Origin: Xylanibacter rodentium
GTDB taxonomy: Bacteria > Bacteroidota > Bacteroidia > Bacteroidales > Bacteroidaceae
Length of the DNA: 64,000 bases
Direction: 5' to 3'
NCBI RefSeq assembly: GCF_013166575.1
Contig: NZ_JABKKE010000008.1
Coordinates: forward strand, 62,001-126,000
This document shows, one piece after another, positions 54,478 to 64,000 of this stretch; position 1 is the stretch's first letter; each line of letters opens with the position of its first letter. The notes under the pieces are model-generated. The model worked only from the letters and a program-made list of their open reading frames with translations, made no database searches and was not told where the DNA came from. The position numbers and the translations under genes were made by a program.

Positions 54478-56486
54478 AAAAAGTATTGATTTTTGTATTA
54501 GGTATTCTTTCTATTCCTTGTTTTGGGCAAGAGGTGATGGAAGATGAATCGTATGTATCTGACAATATTGTCAGACAGGAATATGGCTTGCCTATTATCA
54601 GAGAAGTATATGGAGGAACCAAGATTATTGTTGACTTCAATGGCAATTGGACAAATGAGATGAAAGGTGCATTTGAATATGCCTGCAAAATATGGGAAGA
54701 GGCAATGCCTACAACATTCCCTATAAGGATTCTCGCAAAACTTGACGAGGAAACACAAAGTGCGTCTCTGTCTCGCATAGCAATACAAACACGCTCTCAC
54801 ACGAATGACAAACTTTCATATCATCCATATACCAATGTATCTACATGGACCCAAATAAAAGGTACTGCTTATATTGATTTTTCAGGAAGAGGAAATGCTG
54901 GTATTTATGACAACATCCTAAGTGAGGATATGTTTAAAGAGCATGACATAACAATAACATATTTTAATAAATCAAACAAACTTATAGAAAATTGTTCTTT
55001 CGCTTTAGACGAAAATACTATAGACGACAATTACTATGACTTTGTTACAATAGTCCTTAGAGATATTGCAAAATCTTTTGGTATAATATGGAATAACAAG
55101 ATTGTCAGGAACGAACAATTCAGAATTAACACAAACAACATTTTACCATACGAAAAACATGTATTGGACTGTTTAGGATATGATGGCGACAATCATCAAG
55201 CATATTTAAATGCAATCAAGGGAAGTTTGGCATTTGGGAAATTTACTATTTATGCACCTGTTACTTGGGATCAAGAGAGATCCCTTAACTATTTCATTCC
55301 TGATGAAAACGTAAAACTATCACAATTACTGTCATTTGACTTTGGTAGAGGAAGTGTTATAAGAGATATTTCTGATGTACATACTTATAATTTTTTTGAA
55401 AACACTCTAAATTGGAAAAGTGATATTACTGTAGGAGACAATCTTAATTCTTTTAATCAAAAAGGAACGACAACAGACAATGTTGTTCCTTTCAATGGAA
55501 CTATATTTGAAGAATCCCCGCAAAAAATAAATATTTCAAGTATTGAAAATACAGAAAAATCTGCTGATATTAAAAAAAACAGTATAGAAAAAACAAATAA
55601 CATTTTACCTTCTTTTTTGAAAATATACGCACCTGATTATTATGGTGGAGAATTTGATTTTGACGGTTGGGCTATCTGTTTGCTCAAAAAAGATGGGACA
55701 TGGGATAATGTTTATTTTTTCGGAATGCCCAATCGTCCGTTGGAAGTATCAACAACTGATTTTACACTCAATTATGACATTGAAGAATATGCAAGGACTT
55801 GTGATGGATATTTACGGTGCAGAATAACATATTCGCAGCACTTACCTCCAACATATAAAAGAACATCAGGATGGTCAAAGTATTATGTATTGGATTATCT
55901 ACCACAACGAGTTAAAATGTCTAAATCAAAAGTATTACCTCCTGAAGATGAATATTATAGGGACGTAGAAATTGGTCTGAAAGATATAGAAGGCGTAACA
56001 AGGGTTGTGGTGTCTCAATTAGACGAAGGTAATGACATGCCGTATCAATATGAAGTTCCTGATTTCAGAAAAGGATATTTTACCGCTACCGTAGACAGGG
56101 AATTCACCTCTACATTCACTATAACTGCATATAACAAAAACGGTTCAACAAAAAGTGAAACCTATGTATTACAACCGTTGACTCCGACAACAAGCATTGA
56201 CCTTAAATTTAATGTCAACAATGACCAAATAAAGGTATTTTTGGATGATACACAACGACATGACACATCCGGCAGGCTACTTGTATCATCATATCAAATA
56301 AAAAAAGTGATGCCATATACTTCTGAAAAAACTATTCAAGGATTGATTTCTTTACCCAAAAGACCCGAAAGTAACATTATAGATATATCAACTCTTGACA
56401 ATGGCATATATATATTGACTGTCTATGACATAAAAGGAGGATGCCATACTTTGAAATTTACAAAAAACAACATCAGATTCTTATAA
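54474..56486 (+). CDS. T9SS cargo protein, metzincin-like with lost zinc site (third gene)
   Basis: 670 residues with signal peptide MKKVLIFVLGILSIPCFGQ. The fold markers are VDFNGNWTNEMKGAFEYACKIWEEAMPTTFPIRI, a long insert, then YDFVTIVLRDIAKSFGI where LHEIAHSFG is expected (R196, D197, K200 replace His, Glu, His), then FTIYAPVTWDQERSLNYFIP. Ig-like domains follow, and the end NIIDISTLDNGIYILTVYDIKGGCHTLKF is a T9SS sorting domain. It is a distant paralogue of the first gene with a separate set of replacements. A terminator follows. Confidence 0.8.
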   Translation: MKKVLIFVLGILSIPCFGQEVMEDESYVSDNIVRQEYGLPIIREVYGGTKIIVDFNGNWTNEMKGAFEYACKIWEEAMPTTFPIRILAKLDEETQSASLSRIAIQTRSHTNDKLSYHPYTNVSTWTQIKGTAYIDFSGRGNAGIYDNILSEDMFKEHDITITYFNKSNKLIENCSFALDENTIDDNYYDFVTIVLRDIAKSFGIIWNNKIVRNEQFRINTNNILPYEKHVLDCLGYDGDNHQAYLNAIKGSLAFGKFTIYAPVTWDQERSLNYFIPDENVKLSQLLSFDFGRGSVIRDISDVHTYNFFENTLNWKSDITVGDNLNSFNQKGTTTDNVVPFNGTIFEESPQKINISSIENTEKSADIKKNSIEKTNNILPSFLKIYAPDYYGGEFDFDGWAICLLKKDGTWDNVYFFGMPNRPLEVSTTDFTLNYDIEEYARTCDGYLRCRITYSQHLPPTYKRTSGWSKYYVLDYLPQRVKMSKSKVLPPEDEYYRDVEIGLKDIEGVTRVVVSQLDEGNDMPYQYEVPDFRKGYFTATVDREFTSTFTITAYNKNGSTKSETYVLQPLTPTTSIDLKFNVNNDQIKVFLDDTQRHDTSGRLLVSSYQIKKVMPYTSEKTIQGLISLPKRPESNIIDISTLDNGIYILTVYDIKGGCHTLKFTKNNIRFL

Positions 56487-56499
56487 TGAAAATGATGAA

Positions 56500-56534
56500 C
56501 TCCTGCAATGTGTCTGTAAAGAAGATTGCAGGAG
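56500..56534 (+). terminator. Terminator of the T9SS cargo operon
   Basis: CTCCTGCAAT / ATTGCAGGAG, a perfect 10-bp stem with a 15-base loop followed by CTTATTTTA. Confidence 0.8.
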
Positions 56535-56671
56535 CTTATTTTACATTCTAACCTCTAATACTGCATCCAGTCTACACCCTTACCATGCAGAAAACACCCT
56601 AAAACAGGCTTAAAATAACAAAAAGGCGCTTTTTTATAACATTTCGTCCTATTAGTATTGCATATAAAAAG

Positions 56672-56679
56672 TAATTTTG
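56672..56679 (+). promoter_or_regulatory. -7 box of the susCD operon
   Basis: TAATTTTG matches TAnnTTTG. The leader to 56803 would be about 115 bases. Confidence 0.5.
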
Positions 56680-56802
56680 TAACCATGCATAACCAAGCCG
56701 TTCCTTTCGAGCCGTGGCGAGAAAACGGAAATAAAAATGCAAGTTCCGCAACTAATAACTGATTGATACCTATAAACATTTTACTAACAATAAAAACATG
56801 AC

Positions 56803-59800
56803 ATGATGAACTTCAGAAAACTATTCAAGCGGACGGAGAGAGCCGGAAGCCTCTTCATCACACTAATGCTGATCATGTTTTCCGCAAGTGCCGCCGCACA
56901 AGACGGCAAGCTGAAAGGAAACGTAACCGGCGCATCGGATGGCGAACCGCTGATAGGAGTCAGCGTAGTGGTAAAAGGAACATCGAAAGGAAGTGTTACC
57001 GACTACGACGGCAACTATGCCCTCAACGGTCTGAAACGGGGAGACATTGTCGTCTTCTCATACATAGGTTATACGGCGGCCGAGCAGACGTACAACGGCC
57101 AGCAGACGATGGACATAAAGCTCAAGGAAGACAGCAGGACACTCGACGACGTCGTCGTGATAGGCTACGGCACTATGAAGAAGAAGCTCGTCACCGGAGC
57201 CACGATGCAACTCAAGGGCGACGACATACAGAAGCTCAACACGGTCAACCCGCTGTCAGCCATGCAGGGACAGACGCCCGGAGTCAACATCGTGTCCACA
57301 TCAGGCCAGCCCGGCGCGTCCATGAGCGTCACCATCCGCGGCCTCGGCACCGTGGGCAACTCGCAGCCGCTCTATCTCATCGACGGCATCGCCGGTGACA
57401 TCACCAACCTCAACCCGGCCGACATCGAACGCATCGACGTGCTCAAGGATGCCGCCTCGGCCGCCATCTACGGCGCGCAGGCTGCCAACGGCGTGATTCT
57501 CGTCACGACAAAGAGCGGAAAGGAAGGCACAAGCAAGATCTCGTACGACGGGTATGTAGGCTGGCAGACCGTGGGCCGCAAGTTTGACATGCTCAACTCG
57601 CGCGAATACATGAGCATCATGGACGAGGCACGGCTCAACTCCGGCATGTCGCCCGTCGACTGGGCTTCGCTCAACTCCATACATGATGCCAACGGAAACA
57701 TATACGACACCGACTGGATAGACAATGCCATCGATGACGGCGCACTGACAACGAGCCACAACCTGTCGTTCGCCGGCGGCAGCAAGACGTCGACATATGT
57801 CATCTCGGGCGGATATACCGGTCAGGACGGCGTTATCGGAGGAAAGGACGTCTCTTATTATAAAAGGTATAACTTCCGCGCCAACTCCGAGCACAAGATG
57901 TACGACGGACTCATCACCGTTGGCGAGCACGTGAGCTTTGTGTGGAAGGACAGCCGCAACATGGGCACGGGCAACATATACAACAACAACCTGCGCTCGG
58001 CATTCTCGGCTTCGCCCATCATGCCCGTATACGGACCCGACGGCGGCTATTACGACACTACAGGTTCCGACTGGAACGTCAACGACGGCAACCCTTACGG
58101 AACGATGATGGTGAACCGCTACAACCGCAGCCGCAGCGGAAACCTCGACGCCAACGCATACATGCAGGTGGAGCCTATAAAGAACCTCAAGTTCAAGACC
58201 GTCTTTGCCGTAGGCTACGGAGCATCCGACTACCGGTCGTACACTCCCGCCTACAGCTTCTCGCCGCAAAGCGGACAAACCGAGGAAAGCGTGCGCCAAA
58301 GCAACGGCCACGGACTGTCGATGGTGTGGACCAACACCCTGTCTTACGACTTCACCCTCAAGGGTGGCCACGACATCAGTGCCCTCGTGGGTACGGAATG
58401 GTCGAAATATGACGGCAGCAGCACCGAAGGATACAACACGGGCATCGTACCCGGCTTCGACGACTGGGACCACGCCTGGCTCACCAATACCAACGGCACT
58501 GCCAACAAATCGGCAAAAGGCGCGCCCTACGACCCTGTGCGCAGCATGTCATACTTCGCACGTCTCGGATGGTCGTGGAAAGACCGTTATATGGTCAACG
58601 CCACCCTGCGTGCCGACGGCTCGTCAAAATTCGCACCGGGCAACCGCTGGGGCTACTTCCCCTCGGTATCGGCCGGATGGACCGTCAGCGAGGAGGACTT
58701 CATGAAGAGCGCACGTTCGTGGATGGACTTCCTCAAACTGCGCGTGAGCTGGGGACAGGTGGGCAACGCCAACATCAACTGCTGGCAGTATCTTGCTCCG
58801 GTGACAACAACCAACGTAAACTATAACTTCGGCACCAACGGCGGACAGGAGGGATGGTCCACCGGTTCATATCCGAGCCGTCTGGCCAACGAAGACGTGA
58901 AGTGGGAAACATCAGAACAAATCAACATCGGTATCGACGCGCGCTTCCTGAGCAGCCGGCTCGCACTGACAGCCGACTGGTATGTCAAGAGCACCAAGGA
59001 CTGGCTCGTGCAGGCTCCCGTACTTGCCACGGCCGGAACGGCAGGCCCGATAATAAACGGCGGCGACGTCAAGAACACCGGCGTGGAACTCGGACTGACA
59101 TGGAACGACAACATCGGCCGGGACTTCACATACAGCGTAGGCGCCAACTTCGCCTACAACCACAACGAAGTGGGCAGCATACCAACAGAAGACGGCATCA
59201 TCCACGGCAACACCAATCAGATATACCAGAATGCCGAGGAGTTCTACCGCGCCGAGAACGGACACGCCATCGGATATTTCTGGGGTTACCGCACAGCCGG
59301 AATATTCCAGAGCAAGCAGGATATCGACAGCTGGATTGCAGCAGGCAACGGCGTGATGCAGGCCAACGTGCAGCCCGGCGACGTGAAATATGTGGACATC
59401 AACCGCGACGGAATGATAGACGCCAAGGACAAGACAGACCTGGGCAACGGTCTGCCCAAATACACCTTCGGCTTCAACATCATGCTGGGATGGAAAGGTT
59501 TCGACCTCGGGCTCAACGCCACCGGCGCCGCAGGCTTCAAGATAGCACAGTCGTACCGCAATCCCAACGCCGCACAGGCCAACTACAGCCGCAGCATACT
59601 GGACCGCTGGACAGGCGAGGGCACGAGCAACAAGATGCCCCGCGTGACATACAACGACGTTGGCAACTGGCTATTCTCCGACCTCTATCTGCAGGACGGC
59701 GACTATATCCGGCTGCAAAACCTCACGCTGGGCTACGACTTCAAGCGCCTCATCGCATGGAAAGGCATATCCAGACTCCGTCTCTACCTTCAGGCACAGA

Positions 59801-59979
59801 ACCTGCTCACGCTGACCAAATACGACGGCATGGACCCCGAGGTTGGCTCGTACAACGGCACCGACGCCAATCACGTCAATTCAGACGGCTCGACAACACA
59901 GACATGGGTGTCGGGAGTGGACATGGGCTACTACCCTCATCCGCGCACATTCATTGTTGGTGTGAACATTGCTTTTTAA
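56803..59979 (+). CDS. SusC-like TonB-dependent outer-membrane transporter
   Basis: 1058 residues. After a signal peptide ending near AAAQD comes a carboxypeptidase-like regulatory domain (GNVTGASDGEPLIGVSVVVKG...FSYIGYTAAEQ), the TonB box region DVVVIGYGT, the plug (MQGQTPGVNIVSTSGQPGAS, YLIDGIAGDI, LKDAASAAIYGAQAANGVI), and a 22-strand barrel. It imports oligosaccharides captured by its SusD partner. The substrate cannot be read, since no enzyme is in the visible part of the operon. Confidence 0.95.
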   Translation: MMNFRKLFKRTERAGSLFITLMLIMFSASAAAQDGKLKGNVTGASDGEPLIGVSVVVKGTSKGSVTDYDGNYALNGLKRGDIVVFSYIGYTAAEQTYNGQQTMDIKLKEDSRTLDDVVVIGYGTMKKKLVTGATMQLKGDDIQKLNTVNPLSAMQGQTPGVNIVSTSGQPGASMSVTIRGLGTVGNSQPLYLIDGIAGDITNLNPADIERIDVLKDAASAAIYGAQAANGVILVTTKSGKEGTSKISYDGYVGWQTVGRKFDMLNSREYMSIMDEARLNSGMSPVDWASLNSIHDANGNIYDTDWIDNAIDDGALTTSHNLSFAGGSKTSTYVISGGYTGQDGVIGGKDVSYYKRYNFRANSEHKMYDGLITVGEHVSFVWKDSRNMGTGNIYNNNLRSAFSASPIMPVYGPDGGYYDTTGSDWNVNDGNPYGTMMVNRYNRSRSGNLDANAYMQVEPIKNLKFKTVFAVGYGASDYRSYTPAYSFSPQSGQTEESVRQSNGHGLSMVWTNTLSYDFTLKGGHDISALVGTEWSKYDGSSTEGYNTGIVPGFDDWDHAWLTNTNGTANKSAKGAPYDPVRSMSYFARLGWSWKDRYMVNATLRADGSSKFAPGNRWGYFPSVSAGWTVSEEDFMKSARSWMDFLKLRVSWGQVGNANINCWQYLAPVTTTNVNYNFGTNGGQEGWSTGSYPSRLANEDVKWETSEQINIGIDARFLSSRLALTADWYVKSTKDWLVQAPVLATAGTAGPIINGGDVKNTGVELGLTWNDNIGRDFTYSVGANFAYNHNEVGSIPTEDGIIHGNTNQIYQNAEEFYRAENGHAIGYFWGYRTAGIFQSKQDIDSWIAAGNGVMQANVQPGDVKYVDINRDGMIDAKDKTDLGNGLPKYTFGFNIMLGWKGFDLGLNATGAAGFKIAQSYRNPNAAQANYSRSILDRWTGEGTSNKMPRVTYNDVGNWLFSDLYLQDGDYIRLQNLTLGYDFKRLIAWKGISRLRLYLQAQNLLTLTKYDGMDPEVGSYNGTDANHVNSDGSTTQTWVSGVDMGYYPHPRTFIVGVNIAF

Positions 59980-60001
59980 CCGATAACAAAGAAAACATAA
60001 T

Positions 60002-61657
60002 ATGAAGACAAGACATATATTCTTAACGGGCACCATGGCTCTGTCGGCATTTGCCGTTACATCGTGCTCACTCGATACAGAATCGATGACCCAACAGAAC
60101 GACGAGACCGCATACCGGAACCTTGAGGCTGCCGAGCTGGCCTTGGTGGGATGCTACGACGGATGGCAACGCACCATCAGCAGCGAGGATGTAGGCATAT
60201 TCATGCTGGCCGAGTTCGCATCAGACCAGGCCCACGGCGGACTGGGACTGTCAGACGCCAAGAACAACAACGCCATCGACCAGTTTGACCTGTCTGTGGC
60301 ACCGTCGTACAACAACCTGTTCAATGCCGACTGGACCAACTATTACAACGCCATATTCCGCTGCAACAAGATTATTGCCAACGAGGACGTGACGGATTGG
60401 GGCACCGAGGCCGACAAGGGACGCGTGACAGGGCAGGCCCGCGCGCTGCGTGCCATCCTCTATTTTGACCTCGCACGCATGTTCGGCGATGTGCCGCTGC
60501 TGACAGGACCGTCAAAAGAGAACATCGCCCGCACCCCGGCTGCCGAAGTGTACAAGGTTATCTTCAATGACTTGAAGTATGCTGCCGCCAATATTCCGGC
60601 CGACGCTTTCCCGTTGTCGGCCCGCGAAAGCAACGACGGACATATCACCAAATATGCCGCCGAGGCTCTTCTCGCACGCGCATATCTGTACTACACCGGC
60701 TACTACGGAACGGAGAACGAAGCCTGCACGAAGCAGGAAGCCATCGACGCTCTAAACGATGTGATACAGAACGGCGGATACGAACTGGAGCCTGACTATG
60801 CCGACCTGTTCATGCCGGCATGCACCAAGGCCGTGGGCGACACCTACGCATGGGAGACTACATATAAGGGCAAGTACTACAACGACGGATGGAAGAGCGA
60901 CATATCGAAAGAGGTAATCCTCAACCTTAAGTTCGGCTCCACATCCGACTACGACGGCAATGCCGACGGAAACGTATTCCAGGTGTATCTCGGCCCGCGC
61001 AATGTCTGCGCCACCAGCGTATATATCGCAAGCGGATGGGGAGCATGCCCGGTGACAAAGGCTTTTGTCGACAAGTACAAGGACGACCCGCGGTTCAGCA
61101 CATGCGTATGGAGCTGCGACGAGGCCGGATTCAAGGCCGACCTGAACGACACATACGAGTATACGGGCTACTACACCCGCAAATACGCTCCGATGTGCTT
61201 TGCCGACGGCACACGTCAGGAGGTGGGCTTCAACCTCGGCATAGCCCACATGAACCTGACGTACTATCAGGACTGGACGGTGATGCGCTATGCCGACGTG
61301 CTGCTGATGCACTCCGAGCTCACCGAGACGGCCGACGGCCTCAACCAAGTGCACCGCCGCACCTATCCTGGCGAGACACTGGCCTACAGTATAGAGAACA
61401 TACGCAACGAGCGTGCCATAGAGTTTGCCTTTGAGGGACTTCACTACTGGGATCTGATGCGCTACGAAAAAGACGGAGCCTATGCCGGACGGGCCATCGC
61501 CGCGGCACAAGACGGAGCACCGGTGCTGAACGGTGGCATGGAAGCCACGACACGTTTCGACGTGAACAACTTCACCGCCAAGAAAGGACTGATGCAGATA
61601 CCCAACACCCAGATTACCCTCTCGGGAGGCGTGCTTACACAGAATGAGGGATGGTGA
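60002..61657 (+). CDS. SusD-like glycan-binding lipoprotein
   Basis: 551-residue RagB/SusD family lid of the SusC transporter. The lipobox is in FAVTSCSLDTES. The TPR-like helices include NNLFNADWTNYYNAIFRCNKII and GQARALRAILYFDLARMFGDVPL, and the C-terminus shows NIRNERAIEFAFEGLHYWDLMRY, all typical. It starts 22 bases after susC. Confidence 0.95.
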   Translation: MKTRHIFLTGTMALSAFAVTSCSLDTESMTQQNDETAYRNLEAAELALVGCYDGWQRTISSEDVGIFMLAEFASDQAHGGLGLSDAKNNNAIDQFDLSVAPSYNNLFNADWTNYYNAIFRCNKIIANEDVTDWGTEADKGRVTGQARALRAILYFDLARMFGDVPLLTGPSKENIARTPAAEVYKVIFNDLKYAAANIPADAFPLSARESNDGHITKYAAEALLARAYLYYTGYYGTENEACTKQEAIDALNDVIQNGGYELEPDYADLFMPACTKAVGDTYAWETTYKGKYYNDGWKSDISKEVILNLKFGSTSDYDGNADGNVFQVYLGPRNVCATSVYIASGWGACPVTKAFVDKYKDDPRFSTCVWSCDEAGFKADLNDTYEYTGYYTRKYAPMCFADGTRQEVGFNLGIAHMNLTYYQDWTVMRYADVLLMHSELTETADGLNQVHRRTYPGETLAYSIENIRNERAIEFAFEGLHYWDLMRYEKDGAYAGRAIAAAQDGAPVLNGGMEATTRFDVNNFTAKKGLMQIPNTQITLSGGVLTQNEGW

Positions 61658-61710
61658 TGCCAACCTGATACAGAGCTTCGGTATTAACAATAACAAAAAA
61701 CAAGAACAAC

Positions 61711-63717
61711 ATGAAACTCAATCATATCTATTCATTGATGACAAGCGCCCTGCTGCTATTCGGCGCCTGTACGCCCGATGACCACGACTTCGGCGGAGCA
61801 CAGTATTCGAGTGAAAATCTTGTCGCTCCCAATGCCTATACCGTCACCATCGACGGCAACAAGGTGCATCTGGCATCAAAAATAAGCGGATGCACACCGC
61901 TGTGGGTGACGCCCAACGGACGCTCGCAGGAAAGCGAACTGACTCTCGAACTGCCTTTCGCAGGCGACTATGAGGTGACGTTCGGAGCAGAGACACGTGC
62001 GGGAACAGTCTACGGAGAGCCCTACAAGTTCACCCTCGGACAGAACGACTTCGGTCTGCTCAGCGACGACAAGTGGTTCTATCTGGCCGACAACAACTTC
62101 CATACGGGCGACAAGCTGCCCGACGCCGCAACACTGGCAGCAGGCATCAGCAAGAAATGGTATCCGTGCGACGCCGACTACGGCCTGGGCTGTACAGGAC
62201 CGGTGATGTACATGTCGCCATACGACCCGGACAACGACGGCAAGGGATTCACCGCCGACGACGAGGCCAATCTTGTATACAAGGACATCACGTTCGGACG
62301 CGACAATTGGGCGCCGAACTGGGACCCGGGCTTCCAGTCGTGGCTGATACCAGAGACCGACCCATACATGGATTCGTACATGCAGTTCAGTATGGACGCC
62401 AAGAACGGCTGCGTGGCAACGGTATATCGCGGCGAGAGTGGCAGCAAAGGAGCAAGCACCGGCAGCAACATGACAGGAAAGTTCAACCTTGCACTGACCG
62501 ACAAGACAAAACCCTCCATATCGTTTACAGACTGTTACGCCCTGCACAACATCAGCTTTGACGAGGTTTGCGCCAACTATACGCAGGACATACAGATAAT
62601 AGAGCTTACACCGTATTATCTCAGCCTCGTTACTCGACGCACCAACTCCGAAGGCAACTGGTACATCGTATGGAACTTCGTATCGGAAGAAGTCATACAG
62701 ACACATGGCGAATGTATTCCCAAGGAAGATGCCGGACTGATAGACAAGGCAGAACCCGTGCTGCCGATATTCGACAATCTTGATACCGACCTGTTCACCA
62801 TAGAGGCCGACGGAGTGACATATGTCGGCAGCCAGATGACATTTACCATCGACGAGGAGATGCCATATGAATGGATGTGGTGGAACGGTTCGCCAAGCGT
62901 GACCGCATGGCAGGGTGTCACCGGCGGCGACTATACGGCAGCCTGGGCTCCGGCTGCGGGCGACGACATCGGTGACTTTGAACTCGTCATATCCAAGGCT
63001 TCCGACGGCAGCTACGACTATACAGCCGGAGAGACGGAAGGCAAACTTACCATAACCGACGGCAAGCTCGTGTTTGACAACGAGATAACCATACTGACAG
63101 CATCGAACGATTTCCGCACTGTCACCGTCACAGGAAAGGAGTTTACAGTGATGTCCTGCGAACCGGGCGAGAGCATGATGATAGGCATACCGTCATCGAC
63201 CGACGACAAAGGCAACACCGATTCGTATCTTGTGGCCAAGCTCAACTACAAGCAGATCAGCGCCGGACAGACCGGCCCGACCGTTGTGCCCCTGACGGAC
63301 AACTATAGCGACGAGGGCATCACATGGACAGAAAACGGTTGCGTGCGTCTGGCCTTCCACCATTATGGCGACGGCGGAAACGGCATATTCAAGGATGCCG
63401 CCAGCGTGAAACTGAAGAAAGGCCAGACCATCAAGGTAACCTTCAAATTGAAAGAGGGCGTGATAACATGGAGTCAGACACCCAAATGCGCCCTTATCGA
63501 CAATAACATCAAGACGACATGGGAACCCGGATGTTTCGACATGGACGACGCCGTGACGGTGAACGTGAACGGCGAGACCACCGTCACACTGAAGAACACC
63601 ACCGGTGCCACACAGAAGTTCACAGCCACTTGCCTCGACCTGTCGATACAGTTCGACGGCTATGGCGAGGGCGACTATACCGACATGTTTGAAAGTGTTT
63701 CCTGTATAATTGAATAA
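61711..63717 (+). CDS. Surface lipoprotein, probable glycan-binding protein of the susCD operon
   Basis: 668 residues with lipobox LLFGACTPDDHDF. The N-terminal part looks Ig/PKD-like (YTVTIDGNKVHLASKISGCTPLWVTPNG). The middle is Trp- and Tyr-rich (NWAPNWDPGFQSWLIPETD, EWMWWNGSPSVTAW). The end is beta-rich (GQTIKVTFKLKEGVITWSQ). Position after susD suggests a SusE/F-type surface glycan-binding protein; no catalytic motif is visible. Specific ligand unknown. Confidence 0.8.
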   Translation: MKLNHIYSLMTSALLLFGACTPDDHDFGGAQYSSENLVAPNAYTVTIDGNKVHLASKISGCTPLWVTPNGRSQESELTLELPFAGDYEVTFGAETRAGTVYGEPYKFTLGQNDFGLLSDDKWFYLADNNFHTGDKLPDAATLAAGISKKWYPCDADYGLGCTGPVMYMSPYDPDNDGKGFTADDEANLVYKDITFGRDNWAPNWDPGFQSWLIPETDPYMDSYMQFSMDAKNGCVATVYRGESGSKGASTGSNMTGKFNLALTDKTKPSISFTDCYALHNISFDEVCANYTQDIQIIELTPYYLSLVTRRTNSEGNWYIVWNFVSEEVIQTHGECIPKEDAGLIDKAEPVLPIFDNLDTDLFTIEADGVTYVGSQMTFTIDEEMPYEWMWWNGSPSVTAWQGVTGGDYTAAWAPAAGDDIGDFELVISKASDGSYDYTAGETEGKLTITDGKLVFDNEITILTASNDFRTVTVTGKEFTVMSCEPGESMMIGIPSSTDDKGNTDSYLVAKLNYKQISAGQTGPTVVPLTDNYSDEGITWTENGCVRLAFHHYGDGGNGIFKDAASVKLKKGQTIKVTFKLKEGVITWSQTPKCALIDNNIKTTWEPGCFDMDDAVTVNVNGETTVTLKNTTGATQKFTATCLDLSIQFDGYGEGDYTDMFESVSCIIE

Positions 63718-63734
63718 CCAAAACGAACAAAGCA

Positions 63735-64000
63735 ATGAAAAATAAGATATTATTCGGAATGATAGCCCTGTTCACAGGATTATTGTTCACGTCATGCAGC
63801 GACGACGATTTCAGCGTAAGTACAAACCCGCTGCTTTCAGACGGCGCGGTAGTGACAGGCTCGGCAGACGTAACAGCCACATCGGCACTGATGCACGGCA
63901 CGGTGAGCGGGCTCGACGGACAGTCGGCAGGAGCCTACACGACAGGGTTCTACTATGGCGGTGCAGCCGACAAACTAACCGGGCGGGTAGTGGCCAACAG
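63735..64000 (+). CDS. Lipoprotein with fibronectin III-like start, cut by window edge
   Basis: 88 codons visible from ATG 63735. The lipobox is in GLLFTSCSDDDF. The following VVTGSADVTATSALMHGTVSGL resembles the opening of an Fn3-like domain seen in Bacteroidetes surface proteins. It follows the previous gene by 17 bases, so it belongs to the susCD operon. Full function lies outside the window. Confidence 0.75.
   Translation, partial: MKNKILFGMIALFTGLLFTSCSDDDFSVSTNPLLSDGAVVTGSADVTATSALMHGTVSGLDGQSAGAYTTGFYYGGAADKLTGRVVAN

Larger units (their letters stand above)
56487..56802 (+). other. Gap between the T9SS operon and susC
   Basis: 316 bases with the terminator at 56500-56534, a plain AT-rich stretch, and the susC promoter box at 56672-56679. 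No gene seen. Confidence 0.55.

Noticed and set aside
51725..56486. Active secreted metalloproteases
   Set aside because: The HExxH positions are substituted in both candidate proteins, and no other HExxH motif was seen in either.

Overview
The window is a piece of a Bacteroidales chromosome, most likely from the Prevotellaceae. The reasons are: promoters of the Bacteroidetes type (TAnnTTTG at -7, TTTG near -33), few Shine-Dalgarno sites, a frdC-frdA-frdB fumarate reductase locus, a SusC/SusD pair, a fructose-type hybrid two-component regulator, and proteins ending in type IX secretion (T9SS) sorting domains. Most genes have balanced to slightly GC-rich codon use. Three tracts are clearly AT-rich and look acquired: 42.7-44.7 kb, 51.5-56.5 kb, and a short patch inside polA. 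No tRNA, rRNA, CRISPR array or complete insertion sequence was found.

Layout. 1-2860: a truncated prolyl oligopeptidase and an Rpn-type nuclease/transposase-like gene. 3109-6603: fumarate reductase operon (minus strand). 7000-13776: mnmG, apt, uvrC, dtd, a MazG-like gene and deoC, with two perfect parS-like palindromes flanking apt. 13883-20350: polyprenyl synthetase, polA with a coupled C1 peptidase, and cysS. 20680-23386: acpP-fabF-rnc. 23971-30624: a GH3-family gene and a run of envelope genes. 30668-33013: divergent glf and a GtrB-like glycosyltransferase. 33099-35017: a divergent Lrp-type regulator and O-acetylhomoserine sulfhydrylase. 35171-42603: a compact fructan/fructose locus (fructokinase, MFS permease and GH32 enzyme, divergent from the hybrid regulator). 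42746-45481: an accessory patch with a decayed AlbA_2 protein, a putative HTH-nuclease and a DUF5131 protein. 45607-50796: DEAD-box helicase, DUF4143 ATPase behind an iterated repeat array, and a PL9-like pectate lyase. 51725-56486: a translationally coupled operon of three T9SS cargo proteins. 56803-64000: susC-susD followed by two surface lipoproteins.

The best candidate for an undescribed system is the operon at 51725-56486. Its first and third genes look like secreted metzincin-type metalloproteases. In each, the HExxH-type zinc site sits in a conserved context but its catalytic residues are replaced, and the reading frames are intact. They flank a smaller partner, all three end in T9SS sorting domains, and the genes are joined by ATGA overlaps. 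Other signals worth checking are a perfect clamp-binding pentapeptide (QLDLF) in the linker of DNA polymerase I, the pair of parS sites, a roughly 190-bp dispersed hairpin element present twice with compensatory stem changes, and the 32-33 bp repeat array in front of the DUF4143 ATPase.
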